Positions 8,832-17,182 of a stretch of DNA of 55,952 nt are shown piece after piece (the stretch's first letter is position 1; each line of letters opens with the position of its first letter). The stretch is from Hyphomonadaceae bacterium UBA5336. GTDB lineage: Bacteria > Pseudomonadota > Alphaproteobacteria > Caulobacterales > Hyphomonadaceae. The DNA is taken from contig DHQO01000004.1 in assembly GCA_002408125.1 (NCBI GenBank), positions 161,563-217,514 on the forward strand, in the 5' to 3' direction. The notes under the pieces are model-generated. The model was not told the origin of the DNA. It saw only the letters and a list, made by a program, of their open reading frames with translations, and did not search any database. The position numbers were made by a program, and so were the translations under genes.

Positions 8832-8868
8832 AAAAAAATCCCCGCGAACCGGTCTGGCGCGCGGGGAT
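8832..8868 (-). terminator. Rho-independent terminator of trmD-rplS
   Basis: On the minus strand, 25 bases after the rplS stop, a 9-bp perfect stem (ATCCCCGCG/CGCGGGGAT, arms 8860-8868 and 8838-8846) is followed at once by seven T. This is the clearest intrinsic terminator of the window. Confidence 0.92.
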
Positions 8869-8893
8869 CCTTGTTCCTTGAAGTGGCGAGGGA

Positions 8894-9457
8894 CTATTCC
8901 TCGGCGCCACCTTCGGCTTCGGCGGCAGCCGCTTCAGCTTCGGCAGCCGCCGCCGCTGCGGCTTCTTCCTCGGCTTTGGCTTTTGCGAGGGCTTCGCGCT
9001 CCTTGGCAGCAGCCTCCTTGCGGGCGGCCTTGTCGGCCACGCGCTGGCGCTTGCGGTCGGTCTTGGAGACGGCGATCTCGACCTGCTCGATGCCGTGACC
9101 GGAGGTCCGCTCGGCGATCCGGGCGGACTTGCCGCGGCGGTCGCGCAGATAATAGAGCTTGGCGCGGCGCACGCGGCCCTTGCGCTTGACCTCGATGCTC
9201 TCGACGTTCGGCGAGTAGACCGGGAAAACGCGCTCGACGCCTTCGCCGAAGGAGATCTTGCGGACGGTGAAGGTCTCGTTCAGGCCGCCGCCCTTGCGCG
9301 CGATGCACACGCCTTCGAAGCGCTGGATACGCTCGCGGTCGCCTTCCTTGATGCGCACATTCACAGACAGGGTGTCGCCGGGGGAAAACTCCGGCAGGGA
9401 TTTGTCGGCGTGGAGGCGGGCCGCCTCTTCGGCTTCAAGGGTTTCAATCACGTTCAT
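8894..9457 (-). CDS. rplS: Large ribosomal subunit protein bL19 with Ala/Glu-rich tail
   Basis: bL19 sits at the 30S-50S interface. The core (about 1-120) shows FSPGDTLSVNVRIKEGDRER, RFEGVCIARKGGG and VKRKGRVRRAKLYYLRDR, all typical. The protein is 187 residues against about 115 in E. coli: a lysine-rich then Ala/Glu-rich tail of roughly 65 residues follows, predicted to be a charged helix. Tails of this kind occur in other alphaproteobacteria. The chosen ATG (9457) overlaps the end of trmD by 14 bases. A strong terminator follows. The usual partners rpsP and rimM are not upstream of trmD here. Confidence 0.93.
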   Translation of the reverse strand: MNVIETLEAEEAARLHADKSLPEFSPGDTLSVNVRIKEGDRERIQRFEGVCIARKGGGLNETFTVRKISFGEGVERVFPVYSPNVESIEVKRKGRVRRAKLYYLRDRRGKSARIAERTSGHGIEQVEIAVSKTDRKRQRVADKAARKEAAAKEREALAKAKAEEEAAAAAAAEAEAAAAEAEGGAEE

Positions 9458-10169
9458 CGCCAGTCTCCGGACGCTTGGGCTCTTCAATGTCTGTGCGCTC
9501 GAGGAGGTCGGGCCGCCTCTCGCGCGTGATCTTCTCGCTCTCGGCGCGCCGCCACTCGGCAACCCTTCCATGGTCGCCTGACGTCAGCACCTCCGGGACC
9601 TCCCGACCCTCCCATACGCGTGGCCGCGTATAGTGAGGATATTCGAGCAGGCCCGTCTCGAAACTCTCCTCTTCCAGCGAGGCTTCGTTGCCCGCGACCC
9701 CTGGAAGAAGGCGCACACAGGCCTCGATGAGGGCCTGGGCTGCGATCTCGCCGCCGGCGAGCACAAAGTCGCCCAGCGAGACCTCTTCCATGCCGCAGGC
9801 CTCGATGGCCCGCTGGTCCAATCCCTCAAAGCGGCCGCAAAACAAAATCACCCCCGGTCCGCTGGCGATCTCTCGCACGCGGGCCTGGGTGAGCGGCTTG
9901 CCCCTCGGGCTCGGATAGATCAGTGGCCGTTCCCCGCGGGGCGTACCACTTACCGCTGCCGCTGCCACATCGGGACGAAGCACCATGCCGGCGCCACCCC
10001 CAAAGGGCGTGTCGTCAACGGATCGGTGCTTATGATGTGAAAAATCCCGAATGTCCAGTGTCTCAAGTGACCAAATCCCAGCTAGGCGCGCCCGCTCCAG
10101 GATCGAGACGCCGAGAACGCCGGGAAAGGCGTCCGGGAAAAGGGTGAGAACGGAGACGGAGAAGGGCAT
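9444..10169 (-). CDS. trmD: tRNA (guanine37-N1)-methyltransferase
   Basis: SPOUT-class enzyme making m1G37, which prevents +1 frameshifting. It has 241 residues. Visible are LTLFPDAFPG at the start, DDTPFGGGAGMVLRPD, the trefoil-knot region ILFCGRFEGLDQRAIE and SLGDFVLAGGEIAA. The end overlaps rplS by 14 bases, so the two are coupled. Its upstream neighbour is a divergent gene of foreign appearance, not rimM. Confidence 0.96.
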   Translation of the reverse strand: MPFSVSVLTLFPDAFPGVLGVSILERARLAGIWSLETLDIRDFSHHKHRSVDDTPFGGGAGMVLRPDVAAAAVSGTPRGERPLIYPSPRGKPLTQARVREIASGPGVILFCGRFEGLDQRAIEACGMEEVSLGDFVLAGGEIAAQALIEACVRLLPGVAGNEASLEEESFETGLLEYPHYTRPRVWEGREVPEVLTSGDHGRVAEWRRAESEKITRERRPDLLERTDIEEPKRPETGDERD

Positions 10170-10309
10170 GGGGAGGGTTTACTGGTGGGGCGCGCGGAAG
10201 GCCACATTCCGTTTCACTGCGGCCTGACCGCAGTGCCCAAAAGCTGCCGTTATAGATTTCCATACACGTGCGCGTTGACTCGGCCCCAACGCCCAATGAA
10301 GGTTGTCTC

Positions 10310-11011
10310 ATGAGAGAACATATCCTTGCCGAAATAAAGCGTGTTGCGGCGGAAAATGGTGGGTCGCCTCCGGGACTTCGGACGTTTAAAGCGGCATCTG
10401 GAATTTCTGATAGTGCTTGGAAGGGGAAGATCTGGGCTCGATGGGGCGACGCCCTGAAAGAAGCCGGATTCCAACCCAACGCAATTCAGGAAAAGTACTC
10501 GACAGAGCTTTTGCTCAGACGGTATTGCGAAGCAGCAAGGCAGTTAAGAAAAGCACCAACCAAAGCTGAACTCTCGATCTTTGCTCAGAAATGGGAAGAA
10601 TTTCCGGCTATTTCTACCTTCTATAATCACTTTGGTGGAATGGAACAGCTTCGAAGTACTGCAAGAAATTGGGCGGCTGCAAGTGAGGATTTCGCTGACG
10701 TTGTCGCCCTCATACCTTTAGCCCGTCGAACGGAAACTCCAATTGAGAACGATGTTGAAGGCTACGTCTATCTGCTCAAGTCGGGCGAGCATTATAAGAT
10801 CGGCCGTAGCGATAACGTCGAGAGAAGGATCAAGCAGATCACTATCGCGATGCCAGAAGAAGTGACATTGGTTCATGCAATCCGCACCGACGATCCATCC
10901 GGCATTGAAACCTATTGGCACGGGCGATTTTCGGATCGGCGAGCCAATGGCGAGTGGTTTAAGCTATCAACAGCCGACCTGCGTGCGTTCAAGCGGCGGA
11001 AGTTTCAATAG
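10310..11011 (+). CDS. GIY-YIG/Mug113-like putative nuclease with two DNA-binding-type repeats
   Basis: 233 residues from the ATG at 10310 (AAGG about 10 bases upstream). Two copies of a homing-endonuclease-associated repeat seem to form the N-terminal half: about 1-55 (ending WARWGDALKEAGF) and 64-120 (AARQLRKAPTKAELS...FGGMEQLRSTA). The C-terminal part (150-230) matches the T5orf172/Mug113 branch of the GIY-YIG superfamily: EGYVYLLKSGEHYKIGRS, R172, E200 and H204, then GEWFKLS. Base composition is clearly more AT-rich than its neighbours. It looks like transferred DNA, perhaps a solitary homing-type endonuclease. No mobile-element ends were seen around it. The function is predicted from motifs only. 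Confidence 0.75.
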   Translation: MREHILAEIKRVAAENGGSPPGLRTFKAASGISDSAWKGKIWARWGDALKEAGFQPNAIQEKYSTELLLRRYCEAARQLRKAPTKAELSIFAQKWEEFPAISTFYNHFGGMEQLRSTARNWAAASEDFADVVALIPLARRTETPIENDVEGYVYLLKSGEHYKIGRSDNVERRIKQITIAMPEEVTLVHAIRTDDPSGIETYWHGRFSDRRANGEWFKLSTADLRAFKRRKFQ

Positions 11012-11107
11012 CCAGTTTGAAAGAGATGCTCACAGTGAGCTCGGTTGCTAACTAATGACTGCAATCGGCGAATAGCTGTCAGTTATTCCTCACGTAGCCT
11101 ACGCCCT

Positions 11108-12232
11108 CTAAACCGTCCCCCGCTCCCCCGCGATGCGCAGCAAATGCGCCTCCAGCCGTTTTGACTGGTTCACGAGGTTGAAGTCCGACAGCGCAAGGGC
11201 GCGCCCCGCCTTGCCCATGGCGCGCGTCGCCTCGACATCCTTGATCATGCGGCCGAGCCGGTCTGCCAGCGCTTCGACATCGCCTTCATCGACGAGATAG
11301 CCGGTCTCGCCATCCTTCACGCATTCCGGGATGCCGGCATGATGGGTGGCCGCCAGCGCGCATTCGCAGAGCATGGCCTCGACACAGACCAGCGGCAGGC
11401 CCTCTGCGTCGCCAGAGGCCGCGCGCTTTGACGGCACGCAGGCGATCATCGCCTCGGCGAAATGGTTCGGCATCTCGTCGGCGGGGATCCAGCCGGGCAG
11501 TTCGGCGGTGACGCCCGCCGCTTCCAGATCCGCCACCAGCCCCTCTTTCAGCTCGCCATCGCCGAGCAGGCGCACGCGCCAGCCTTCCAGCTGGGCCCCG
11601 AGTTTCGCCAGCGCGCCGATCAGTGTGTCGATGCCCTTCTTCTCGGTCCAGCGGCCGGCGAAGAGGATGATCTTCTCCTTCTCGCCCGGCTGGAACCGGT
11701 TCGGATCGGCGGTGTTGTGGTGGACCACCATCTTCTCTTCCGGCGCGCCCTTGGCGGCGAGTTCCCGGCGGATGAAGTCTGAGCAGGGCAGGATCAGGTC
11801 CGCTTCGGCCCAGAGCGCGGCGCGGCGGCGATTATAGACGCGGATGAAGCTGTCCTTGGTATTGGTCGTCTTGGTGGCGTCCCCGCCATAATAGGCGACC
11901 GCCAGCGGCAGGCCGAGCTTGCGGGCGAGCGGCAGGGCATAAGCGCCGGACTTGCCGAAGCTGGCATGGATCGCCACCGGGTTCAGCTCGCGGATTTTCG
12001 CTTCCAGCGCCGCGGAAATCGTGCCGAGCTGCTTGAAGGCCGACTCTCCGCCGGGGCCATGCAGCGGGCCCATCACCACCGTTTCCGCGCCCTCGGGCAC
12101 CGGGCCTTTCAGGTCATGGCCGAAATAGACCGGCCGGAGGCGCTCAAAGGCAGAGTAGCCGCGCGGGATGAAGCTTTCGGATGGTGTGAACAGCTTGTCG
12201 GAATAGGCGATGATAGTACGGGGGGCCGTCAT
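11108..12232 (-). CDS. Glycosyltransferase family 4 (group 1) protein
   Basis: 374-residue GT-B fold enzyme. The C-terminal nucleotide-sugar domain shows ILFAGRWTEKKGIDTLI and the E-x7-E type motif EGLPLVCVEAMLCE, preceded by PGWIPADEMPNHFAEA. The N-terminal half (IIAYSDKLFTPSESFIPRGY) fits family 4 transferases acting on lipid-linked or surface glycans. There is no signal peptide or membrane segment. It lies 74 bases downstream of galE in the same orientation, so the epimerase may supply its UDP-sugar. The acceptor cannot be told from the sequence. Confidence 0.85.
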   Translation of the reverse strand: MTAPRTIIAYSDKLFTPSESFIPRGYSAFERLRPVYFGHDLKGPVPEGAETVVMGPLHGPGGESAFKQLGTISAALEAKIRELNPVAIHASFGKSGAYALPLARKLGLPLAVAYYGGDATKTTNTKDSFIRVYNRRRAALWAEADLILPCSDFIRRELAAKGAPEEKMVVHHNTADPNRFQPGEKEKIILFAGRWTEKKGIDTLIGALAKLGAQLEGWRVRLLGDGELKEGLVADLEAAGVTAELPGWIPADEMPNHFAEAMIACVPSKRAASGDAEGLPLVCVEAMLCECALAATHHAGIPECVKDGETGYLVDEGDVEALADRLGRMIKDVEATRAMGKAGRALALSDFNLVNQSKRLEAHLLRIAGERGTV

Positions 12233-12306
12233 GGAAGACTCGCTTGAACGGAGAGTGACCTGCCGCTCATAGCCCCATGAAAGCGGAAAGTCGAAGCCCC
12301 GGGGTG

Positions 12307-13308
12307 TTAAAGCCCCTTAACGAGGGGGCGGTTGGCTTCCTTCTGGTGCCAGTTCCACGCCGTGCGGATGATGGTGTCGATATCGGAATGCTGCGGCACC
12401 CAGCCGAGAACATCGCGCGCCTTGTCGGCCGAGGCGACGAGGGCAGGCGGGTCGCCGGCGCGGCGCGGGCCGATCGAGCGTTCCACCGAAGAGCCCGAGA
12501 CGCGCTCCACCGCCTCGACGATTTCCATCACCGTGGTGCCGGTTCCAGTGCCGAGATTGAAGACATTGCTCTCACCGCCGGCCTGGAGATAGTCGAGCGC
12601 GCGCTTGTGGGCGTCGGCCAGGTCCATGACATGGATATAGTCGCGCACGCAGGTGCCGTCGCGCGTGTCGAAATCATCGCCGAACACGGTCAGCGCGAAG
12701 CCGTCCTTGAGCTGGCCCTGGATGGCGAGCGGGATAAGATGGGTTTCCGGCTCGTGGCGCTCGCCCACCTCGGCGTCGAAATCGGCGCCGGCGGCGTTGA
12801 AATAGCGCAGCTTCACCGAGCGCAGGCCATAAGCATGGCCGTAATCATCGAGGATCTTCTCCACGAACAGCTTCGACCAGCCATAGGGGTTGATCGGGCT
12901 TTGCGGGGTCTCCTCGGTCATCGGCACCTTGTCGGGAATGCCATAGGTCGCGCAGGTGGAGGAAAAGATCAGCTTGTCCACGCCGGCGGCCATCATCGCA
13001 TCGAGCAGGGTCATCGTGCCCATGGTGTTGTTGCGATAATACATGCCGGGATTGGAGACGCTCTCGCCGACATAGCCATAGGCGGCGAAGTGGGCGACGG
13101 CGTCCGGCTTGACCTCGGCCATGGCCCTGTCGAGCGCGGCGCGGTCATTGATGTCGCCCTCGATCAGGTCTCCGAACTGCACGAGATCACGCCATCCGCG
13201 CGAGAGATTGTCGAAGACGACGACCTCCCAGCCGGCGTCGCGAAACGCCTTGCAGCAATGGCTGCCGACATAGCCGGCACCTCCGGTTACAAGCACGGTC
13301 CCCGTCAT
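12307..13308 (-). CDS. galE: UDP-glucose 4-epimerase
   Basis: Extended short-chain dehydrogenase interconverting UDP-glucose and UDP-galactose, of 333 residues. The NAD-binding motif GGAGYVG is at 9-15, the catalytic YGWSK supplies Tyr and Lys, and FSSTCATYG supplies the Ser/Thr. DDFDTRDGTCVRDYIHVMDLADAH is typical of GalE. It is followed in the same direction by the family 4 glycosyltransferase, which suggests a role in surface polysaccharide. The upstream gap of 142 bases is shared with a divergent GST gene. Confidence 0.93.
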   Translation of the reverse strand: MTGTVLVTGGAGYVGSHCCKAFRDAGWEVVVFDNLSRGWRDLVQFGDLIEGDINDRAALDRAMAEVKPDAVAHFAAYGYVGESVSNPGMYYRNNTMGTMTLLDAMMAAGVDKLIFSSTCATYGIPDKVPMTEETPQSPINPYGWSKLFVEKILDDYGHAYGLRSVKLRYFNAAGADFDAEVGERHEPETHLIPLAIQGQLKDGFALTVFGDDFDTRDGTCVRDYIHVMDLADAHKRALDYLQAGGESNVFNLGTGTGTTVMEIVEAVERVSGSSVERSIGPRRAGDPPALVASADKARDVLGWVPQHSDIDTIIRTAWNWHQKEANRPLVKGL

Positions 13309-13450
13309 GCGTTATCTGTCCCTTCCTGGTGCCGAATCGTGGCGTACCTAATCTGCCGTGCAAGATGCGCGCAAGGGGCACAGGCGCTATTGGCTTGGCG
13401 AAGCAGGATGACCGGTCTAGATGTGCCGAAAGATCAAAAGGACCTCCAAA

Positions 13451-14440
13451 ATGGCTGATTATCGCCTGTATGGCGCGGAAACCTCGCCCTACTCGGAAAA
13501 AGTGCGCGCCGTCCTGCGCTATAAGGGGGTGGATTTCGACTGGGTCTCGCGCTCGGTTGCAACCGAGGCGGACTTCCGCGCGCTGGCCGCCGTGCCGACA
13601 GTGCCGCTCCTGATCTCGCCGGAAAAGGTCGCGCGCCAGGACTCCACCGCAATGCTGGCGAGCCTTGAGGCCGACCATCCCGACCCCTCCACCGTGCCCG
13701 ATGATCCGGCCTGCGCCGCGCTGGCGCTGATCCTGGAGGATTATGGCGACGAGTGGCTGAACAAGGCCATGTTCAATGCCCGCTGGGGCCAGTCTCCCGA
13801 TCGCGAGGCCGCCGCCCAGCGCCTGCTCGAACAGCTCTTTGCCGGCAATCCGCCGGCCGCGCGCGCTGAGGAAGCGGAAAAGATCGCCGACCGCATGTCC
13901 GGCCGCCTGCCGCTGGTCGGCGCCGGCGGGTCGAATGGCGAGATCCTGCAGAAGAGCTTCCAGAGCTTTGCCGAGCTCCTGAATGCCCACCTGAAGGAAA
14001 CCCTCTTTATCTTCGGCGGCCGTCCCTCCGCGGCCGATTTCTCGCTGGCGGCCCAGTTCCAGCAGATGCTGAGCGATCCCACGCCTGGCCAGTGGCTGCG
14101 CGAGCGCACGCCCTTCGTCGCCGAATGGTGCGAGTTCATGTCGAGCCCGAAGGCCAGCGGCGATTTCAAGCCTCTCGCCGAACTCGAACCCACCCTCCTG
14201 CCGCTCTTCAAGGAGGATGTGGCGAAGACATATCTCGTCTGGGCGGCGGCCAATTCGGAGAATGCCTCCAAGCGCCGCAAGAAGCTCAAGGTCGATATTC
14301 TCGGCGAGCGTTTCGAGCAGGACACCCAGAAATATGCCGCCAAGGCGTTCAAGTCGGTGTCCAGGGCGGTCGGCAAGCTGAATGCCGGCAAGGAACTACT
14401 CGACGGCTTCTTCAAGGCCGCCAAAATCACGCAATTCTGA
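13451..14440 (+). CDS. Glutathione S-transferase-like protein, long form
   Basis: 329 residues. The N-terminal thioredoxin-like domain (1-80) begins MADYRLYGAETSPYSEKVR and contains VPTVPLLI, the cis-proline motif of GSTs; a helical GST C-domain follows with GRPSAADFSLAAQFQQML near 195-215. Beyond that, about 90 residues (from KEDVAKTYLVW) rich in lysine are extra compared with ordinary GSTs of about 220. The substrate is unknown. The ATG at 13451 has a weak upstream AGGACC, and the frame is open 10 codons further upstream. It is divergent from galE and followed by rpoH in the same direction. Confidence 0.8.
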   Translation: MADYRLYGAETSPYSEKVRAVLRYKGVDFDWVSRSVATEADFRALAAVPTVPLLISPEKVARQDSTAMLASLEADHPDPSTVPDDPACAALALILEDYGDEWLNKAMFNARWGQSPDREAAAQRLLEQLFAGNPPAARAEEAEKIADRMSGRLPLVGAGGSNGEILQKSFQSFAELLNAHLKETLFIFGGRPSAADFSLAAQFQQMLSDPTPGQWLRERTPFVAEWCEFMSSPKASGDFKPLAELEPTLLPLFKEDVAKTYLVWAAANSENASKRRKKLKVDILGERFEQDTQKYAAKAFKSVSRAVGKLNAGKELLDGFFKAAKITQF

Positions 14441-14479
14441 TCGCCCTGCCCCGATTTTGCCTCTTTTTCGCCGGGACAA

Positions 14480-14504
14480 GGAACCTATATCCTAGCTCCG
14501 CGTG
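14480..14504 (+). promoter_or_regulatory. EcfG-type promoter candidate upstream of rpoH
   Basis: GGAAC at 14480-14484, 16 bases, then CGTG at 14501-14504. The alphaproteobacterial general-stress sigma EcfG recognises GGAAC-N16/17-CGTT, so this is one base from consensus. It would give a leader of about 120 bases before rpoH. Compare the exact match before otsA. Confidence 0.45.
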
Positions 14505-14575
14505 ATAAATCTTATGCGCGGAATGGGGATGGGAGCTGCCGTGGGACGGGGCTAGAAACATCCCGGAACAAGCCG

Positions 14576-14610
14576 GCGCACCCGGGGCCGCCCTGCGGGC
14601 CGGTGTGTGC
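14576..14610 (+). promoter_or_regulatory. Hairpin next to the rpoH ribosome-binding site
   Basis: GCGCACCCGG (14576-14585) can pair with CCGGTGTGTGC (14600-14610) with one bulged base and a G-U pair, ending six bases before the AAGGAGG (14616-14622) of rpoH. A structured leader suits heat-controlled translation, but the hairpin as drawn leaves the Shine-Dalgarno free. Confidence 0.3.
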
Positions 14611-14630
14611 GAGACAAGGAGGTATTTGTC

Positions 14631-15539
14631 ATGGCTGAAGGAAACACTTCCGCCCGTGCGCTCGCCCTGAGCCCGGAGCAGGGTCTGAGCCGCTATCTCA
14701 GTGAAATCCGCAAATTCCCGATGCTCGAAAAGGGCGAGGAATTCATGCTGGCCAAGGCCTGGCAACAGAATGAGGATTCCGAGGCGGCCGAAAAGATGGT
14801 CACCTCTCACCTGCGCCTCGTGGCCAAGATCGCCATGGGCTATCGCGGCTATGGCCTGCCCATGGCCGAGGTCATCTCCGAGGGCAATGTCGGCCTGATG
14901 CAGGCGGTCAAGAAATTCGATCCCGACAAGGGCTTCCGCCTGGCGACCTATGCCATGTGGTGGATCCGCGCCGCGATCCAGGAATATATCCTGCGCAGCT
15001 GGAGCCTTGTGAAGCTCGGCACCACGGCGGCCCAGAAGAAGCTCTTCTTCAATCTGCGCCGCATCAAGGGCGAGATCGCCGCGCTGGAAGACGGCGACCT
15101 GAAACCCGATCAGGTCACCGAGATCGCCACGCGCCTGAACGTGTCGGAGAAAGACGTCATCTCCATGAATGGCCGGATGAGCGCATCGGATGCCTCGCTG
15201 AACGTGCCCATGGGCAAGGATGGCGACATGGAATGGCAGGACTGGCTGGCCGATGAGGAGCAGGGTCACGCCGCCGCCTTCGCCGACCGCCAGCAATTCG
15301 ATGCCCGCATGGAACTCCTGACCGAGGCAATGTCTGACCTGAACGAGCGCGAGCGCCATATCCTCACCGAGCGGCGCCTGAGCGACGAGCCGAAAACGCT
15401 CGAAGAGCTCAGCCAGGTCTACAGTGTCAGCCGCGAACGCATCCGCCAGATCGAGGTTCGCGCCTTCGAGAAACTGCAGAAGGCGATGCAGCGCATGGCC
15501 AAGGAGCAAGGCCTGCCCGGCAGTGCGCCGGCGGCCTGA
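14631..15539 (+). CDS. rpoH: RNA polymerase sigma-32 factor
   Basis: Heat-shock sigma factor of 302 residues. Region 2 holds LVAKIAMGYRGYGLPMAEVISEGNVGLMQAVKKFD and the melting motif WWIRAAIQEYILRSW; the RpoH box follows as QKKLFFNLRR; region 4 ends with SVSRERIRQIEVRAFEKLQ. The ATG at 14631 has a perfect AAGGAGG eight bases upstream. A near-consensus EcfG promoter and a hairpin lie in the 190-base leader. Alphaproteobacteria often carry more than one rpoH, so this could be either the main copy or a second one. Confidence 0.95.
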   Translation: MAEGNTSARALALSPEQGLSRYLSEIRKFPMLEKGEEFMLAKAWQQNEDSEAAEKMVTSHLRLVAKIAMGYRGYGLPMAEVISEGNVGLMQAVKKFDPDKGFRLATYAMWWIRAAIQEYILRSWSLVKLGTTAAQKKLFFNLRRIKGEIAALEDGDLKPDQVTEIATRLNVSEKDVISMNGRMSASDASLNVPMGKDGDMEWQDWLADEEQGHAAAFADRQQFDARMELLTEAMSDLNERERHILTERRLSDEPKTLEELSQVYSVSRERIRQIEVRAFEKLQKAMQRMAKEQGLPGSAPAA

Positions 15540-15550
15540 TCTGCCCTCAG

Positions 15551-15578
15551 CCTCATGGTGAGCGAAGTCGAACCATGG
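15551..15578 (+). repeat. Solo end of the dispersed CTCAT-TGAGC repeat family
   Basis: CCTCATGGTGAGC followed by GAACCATGG matches one terminus of the family B repeats seen in full at 28549-28702 and 31871-32070. It stands alone here, 12 bases after the rpoH stop. Confidence 0.6.
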
Positions 15579-15590
15579 TCCCGAGACCCG

Positions 15591-15620
15591 TAATCCTCCC
15601 CCGCAAAAGGGGGAGGATTA
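15591..15620. terminator. Perfect hairpin between convergent rpoH and ubiB
   Basis: A 12-bp perfect stem, TAATCCTCCCCC / GGGGGAGGATTA, with the loop GCAAAA. It lies between the 3' ends of rpoH and ubiB and may end transcription from both sides, although no T run follows on either strand. It could equally be an intergenic repeat. Confidence 0.55.
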
Positions 15621-15642
15621 AGCTGCACCAGGTTTGATATAC

Positions 15643-17178
15643 CTACTCCAGCAAAATCGCCGTTTCCGCGATCACGAATGCGCCCGCCACCAGCAGGATC
15701 AGGAGCCAGCCCCACCAGGGCGCGAAGCGTTGTTTCGGTGCGGGCGGTGGCGGGGTTGTATGTGCATCAAGATAAGCCTCGACCTTGTCCATGACGGCCG
15801 GCAGGCGTTTCAGCCGGTCGGCCACCTCGCGGGCATTGCGCGCGGCCAACTTCGCCGCGCCAGCCGGGCCGAACTGGCTCTTCACCCAGCCTTCCACGAT
15901 GGGCTCGGCGGCCTTCCAGATATCGTGGGCGGGGTCGATGCCGCGCGCGACGCCCTCGACCTGCACCATGGTCTTCTGCAACAGGACGAGTTCGGGGCGC
16001 AGATGCATGCCGAACTGGTGGGTATAGTCGAGCAATTGCAGCAGGAGGCGGCCCATGGAGACCTCCTCGGCATTCTTGCCATGGATCGGCTCGCCAACCG
16101 AACGCAGCGCCTGGGCAAACTCGCCGACAGACTGGTCGGCGGGCACATAGCCGGCCTCGAAATGCACTTCGGCCACGCGGGTATAGTCGCGCCGGATAAA
16201 GCCCCAGAGGATCTCGGCGAGGAAACGCCGTTCCTCCTCCTCGATCCGTCCGATAATGCCGAAATCCAGAAGGCCCAGCTTGCCGCCGGGCAGCACCATC
16301 ATATTGCCCTCATGCATGTCGGCATGGAAAACGCCATGATGGATCGCATGGGTGAGGAAGCCGCGCGTGACCTTGTTGGCGAGCTCCACGCGATTGACGC
16401 CCGGCACGGCCAGTGCGGCGGGGTCTGTCAGCGGCACGCCATCGAGCCAGTCCATGGTCAGCACGCGCTGGCCAGTACGGTCCCAGTCGACGCCGGGCAC
16501 AATGAAATGGCCCGTCTCGGCGCTGATCTCGCGCATTTCGTCCACGCCGCCGGCTTCAAGGCGCAGGTCCAGCTCGCGCTGCATGGCCTTGGCGATGGTC
16601 TGCGTGAACGCCACCGGCTCCAGGCGGCGGCTTTCCACGCTGGTGCGCTCCACGGTGCGCGCGGCGCGCAGCATGGCGCTGAGCGCATTGTCGATCTTCT
16701 TCTCGATCTTCGGGCGCAGGATCTTCACCGCGCGCATGCCGTCCTCGGTCTCCATCCGGTGGACCTGGGCGAGGGAAGCTGCCGCGACGGGCGCGGAGAG
16801 ATCCGGGAAGAGGGCGGCGGCCTCGGCCTCGCCGAATTCCGCCTCCAGCGCCTTGCGCGCCTGGCCCTCCCTGAAGGGCGGCAGCTTGTCCTTCAGGCGC
16901 GAAAGATCCTGCGTCGTCTCCACGCCGAATACGTCCGGCCGCGTGGCGAGGAACTGGCCGAGCTTGATATAGGCCGGCCCGAGCTTTTCCAGCGCGGTGG
17001 CGAGCCGTTCGCCCGGCCGGCCCTTTGCGCCGCCTCCGAAGAGGCGCAGAACGCGCCCCATGATCCGCACCGGCAGAGGCAGGCGTGTCTGGTATTCGCC
17101 CGGCAGGATCACATCGTGGCGGGTCAGCGCCACGCCGGCGCGCAACAGGCGCCAGGTATCACCAACCGGTCCCGCCAA
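15643..17178 (-). CDS. ubiB: UbiB-family ubiquinone biosynthesis kinase-like protein
   Basis: Membrane-anchored ABC1/ADCK atypical kinase-like protein needed for ubiquinone synthesis. It has 511 residues. The KxGQ motif (IKLGQFLATRPDV) and the alanine-rich loop region (VAAASLAQVHRME) are visible, with a catalytic-loop-like FHADMHEGN and LLDFGIIG metal motif; two hydrophobic C-terminal helices (WWGWLLILLVAGAFVIAE) anchor it. The start is taken as the TTG at 17178, four bases after the ubiE stop, because homologous sequence begins there. ubiE-ubiB is the normal order. Confidence 0.93.
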   Translation of the reverse strand: MAGPVGDTWRLLRAGVALTRHDVILPGEYQTRLPLPVRIMGRVLRLFGGGAKGRPGERLATALEKLGPAYIKLGQFLATRPDVFGVETTQDLSRLKDKLPPFREGQARKALEAEFGEAEAAALFPDLSAPVAAASLAQVHRMETEDGMRAVKILRPKIEKKIDNALSAMLRAARTVERTSVESRRLEPVAFTQTIAKAMQRELDLRLEAGGVDEMREISAETGHFIVPGVDWDRTGQRVLTMDWLDGVPLTDPAALAVPGVNRVELANKVTRGFLTHAIHHGVFHADMHEGNMMVLPGGKLGLLDFGIIGRIEEEERRFLAEILWGFIRRDYTRVAEVHFEAGYVPADQSVGEFAQALRSVGEPIHGKNAEEVSMGRLLLQLLDYTHQFGMHLRPELVLLQKTMVQVEGVARGIDPAHDIWKAAEPIVEGWVKSQFGPAGAAKLAARNAREVADRLKRLPAVMDKVEAYLDAHTTPPPPAPKQRFAPWWGWLLILLVAGAFVIAETAILLE

Positions 17179-17182
17179 CGCC

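Noticed and set aside
11028..11040. Palindrome GCTCAC-A-GTGAGC after the GIY-YIG gene
   Set aside because: The one-base centre cannot form a hairpin loop, there is no T run and no second copy. It is probably chance.
12305..12320. CtrA-like TTAA-N6-TTAAC at the galE 3' end
   Set aside because: The spacing is six, not seven, and the site overlaps the end of a coding region.
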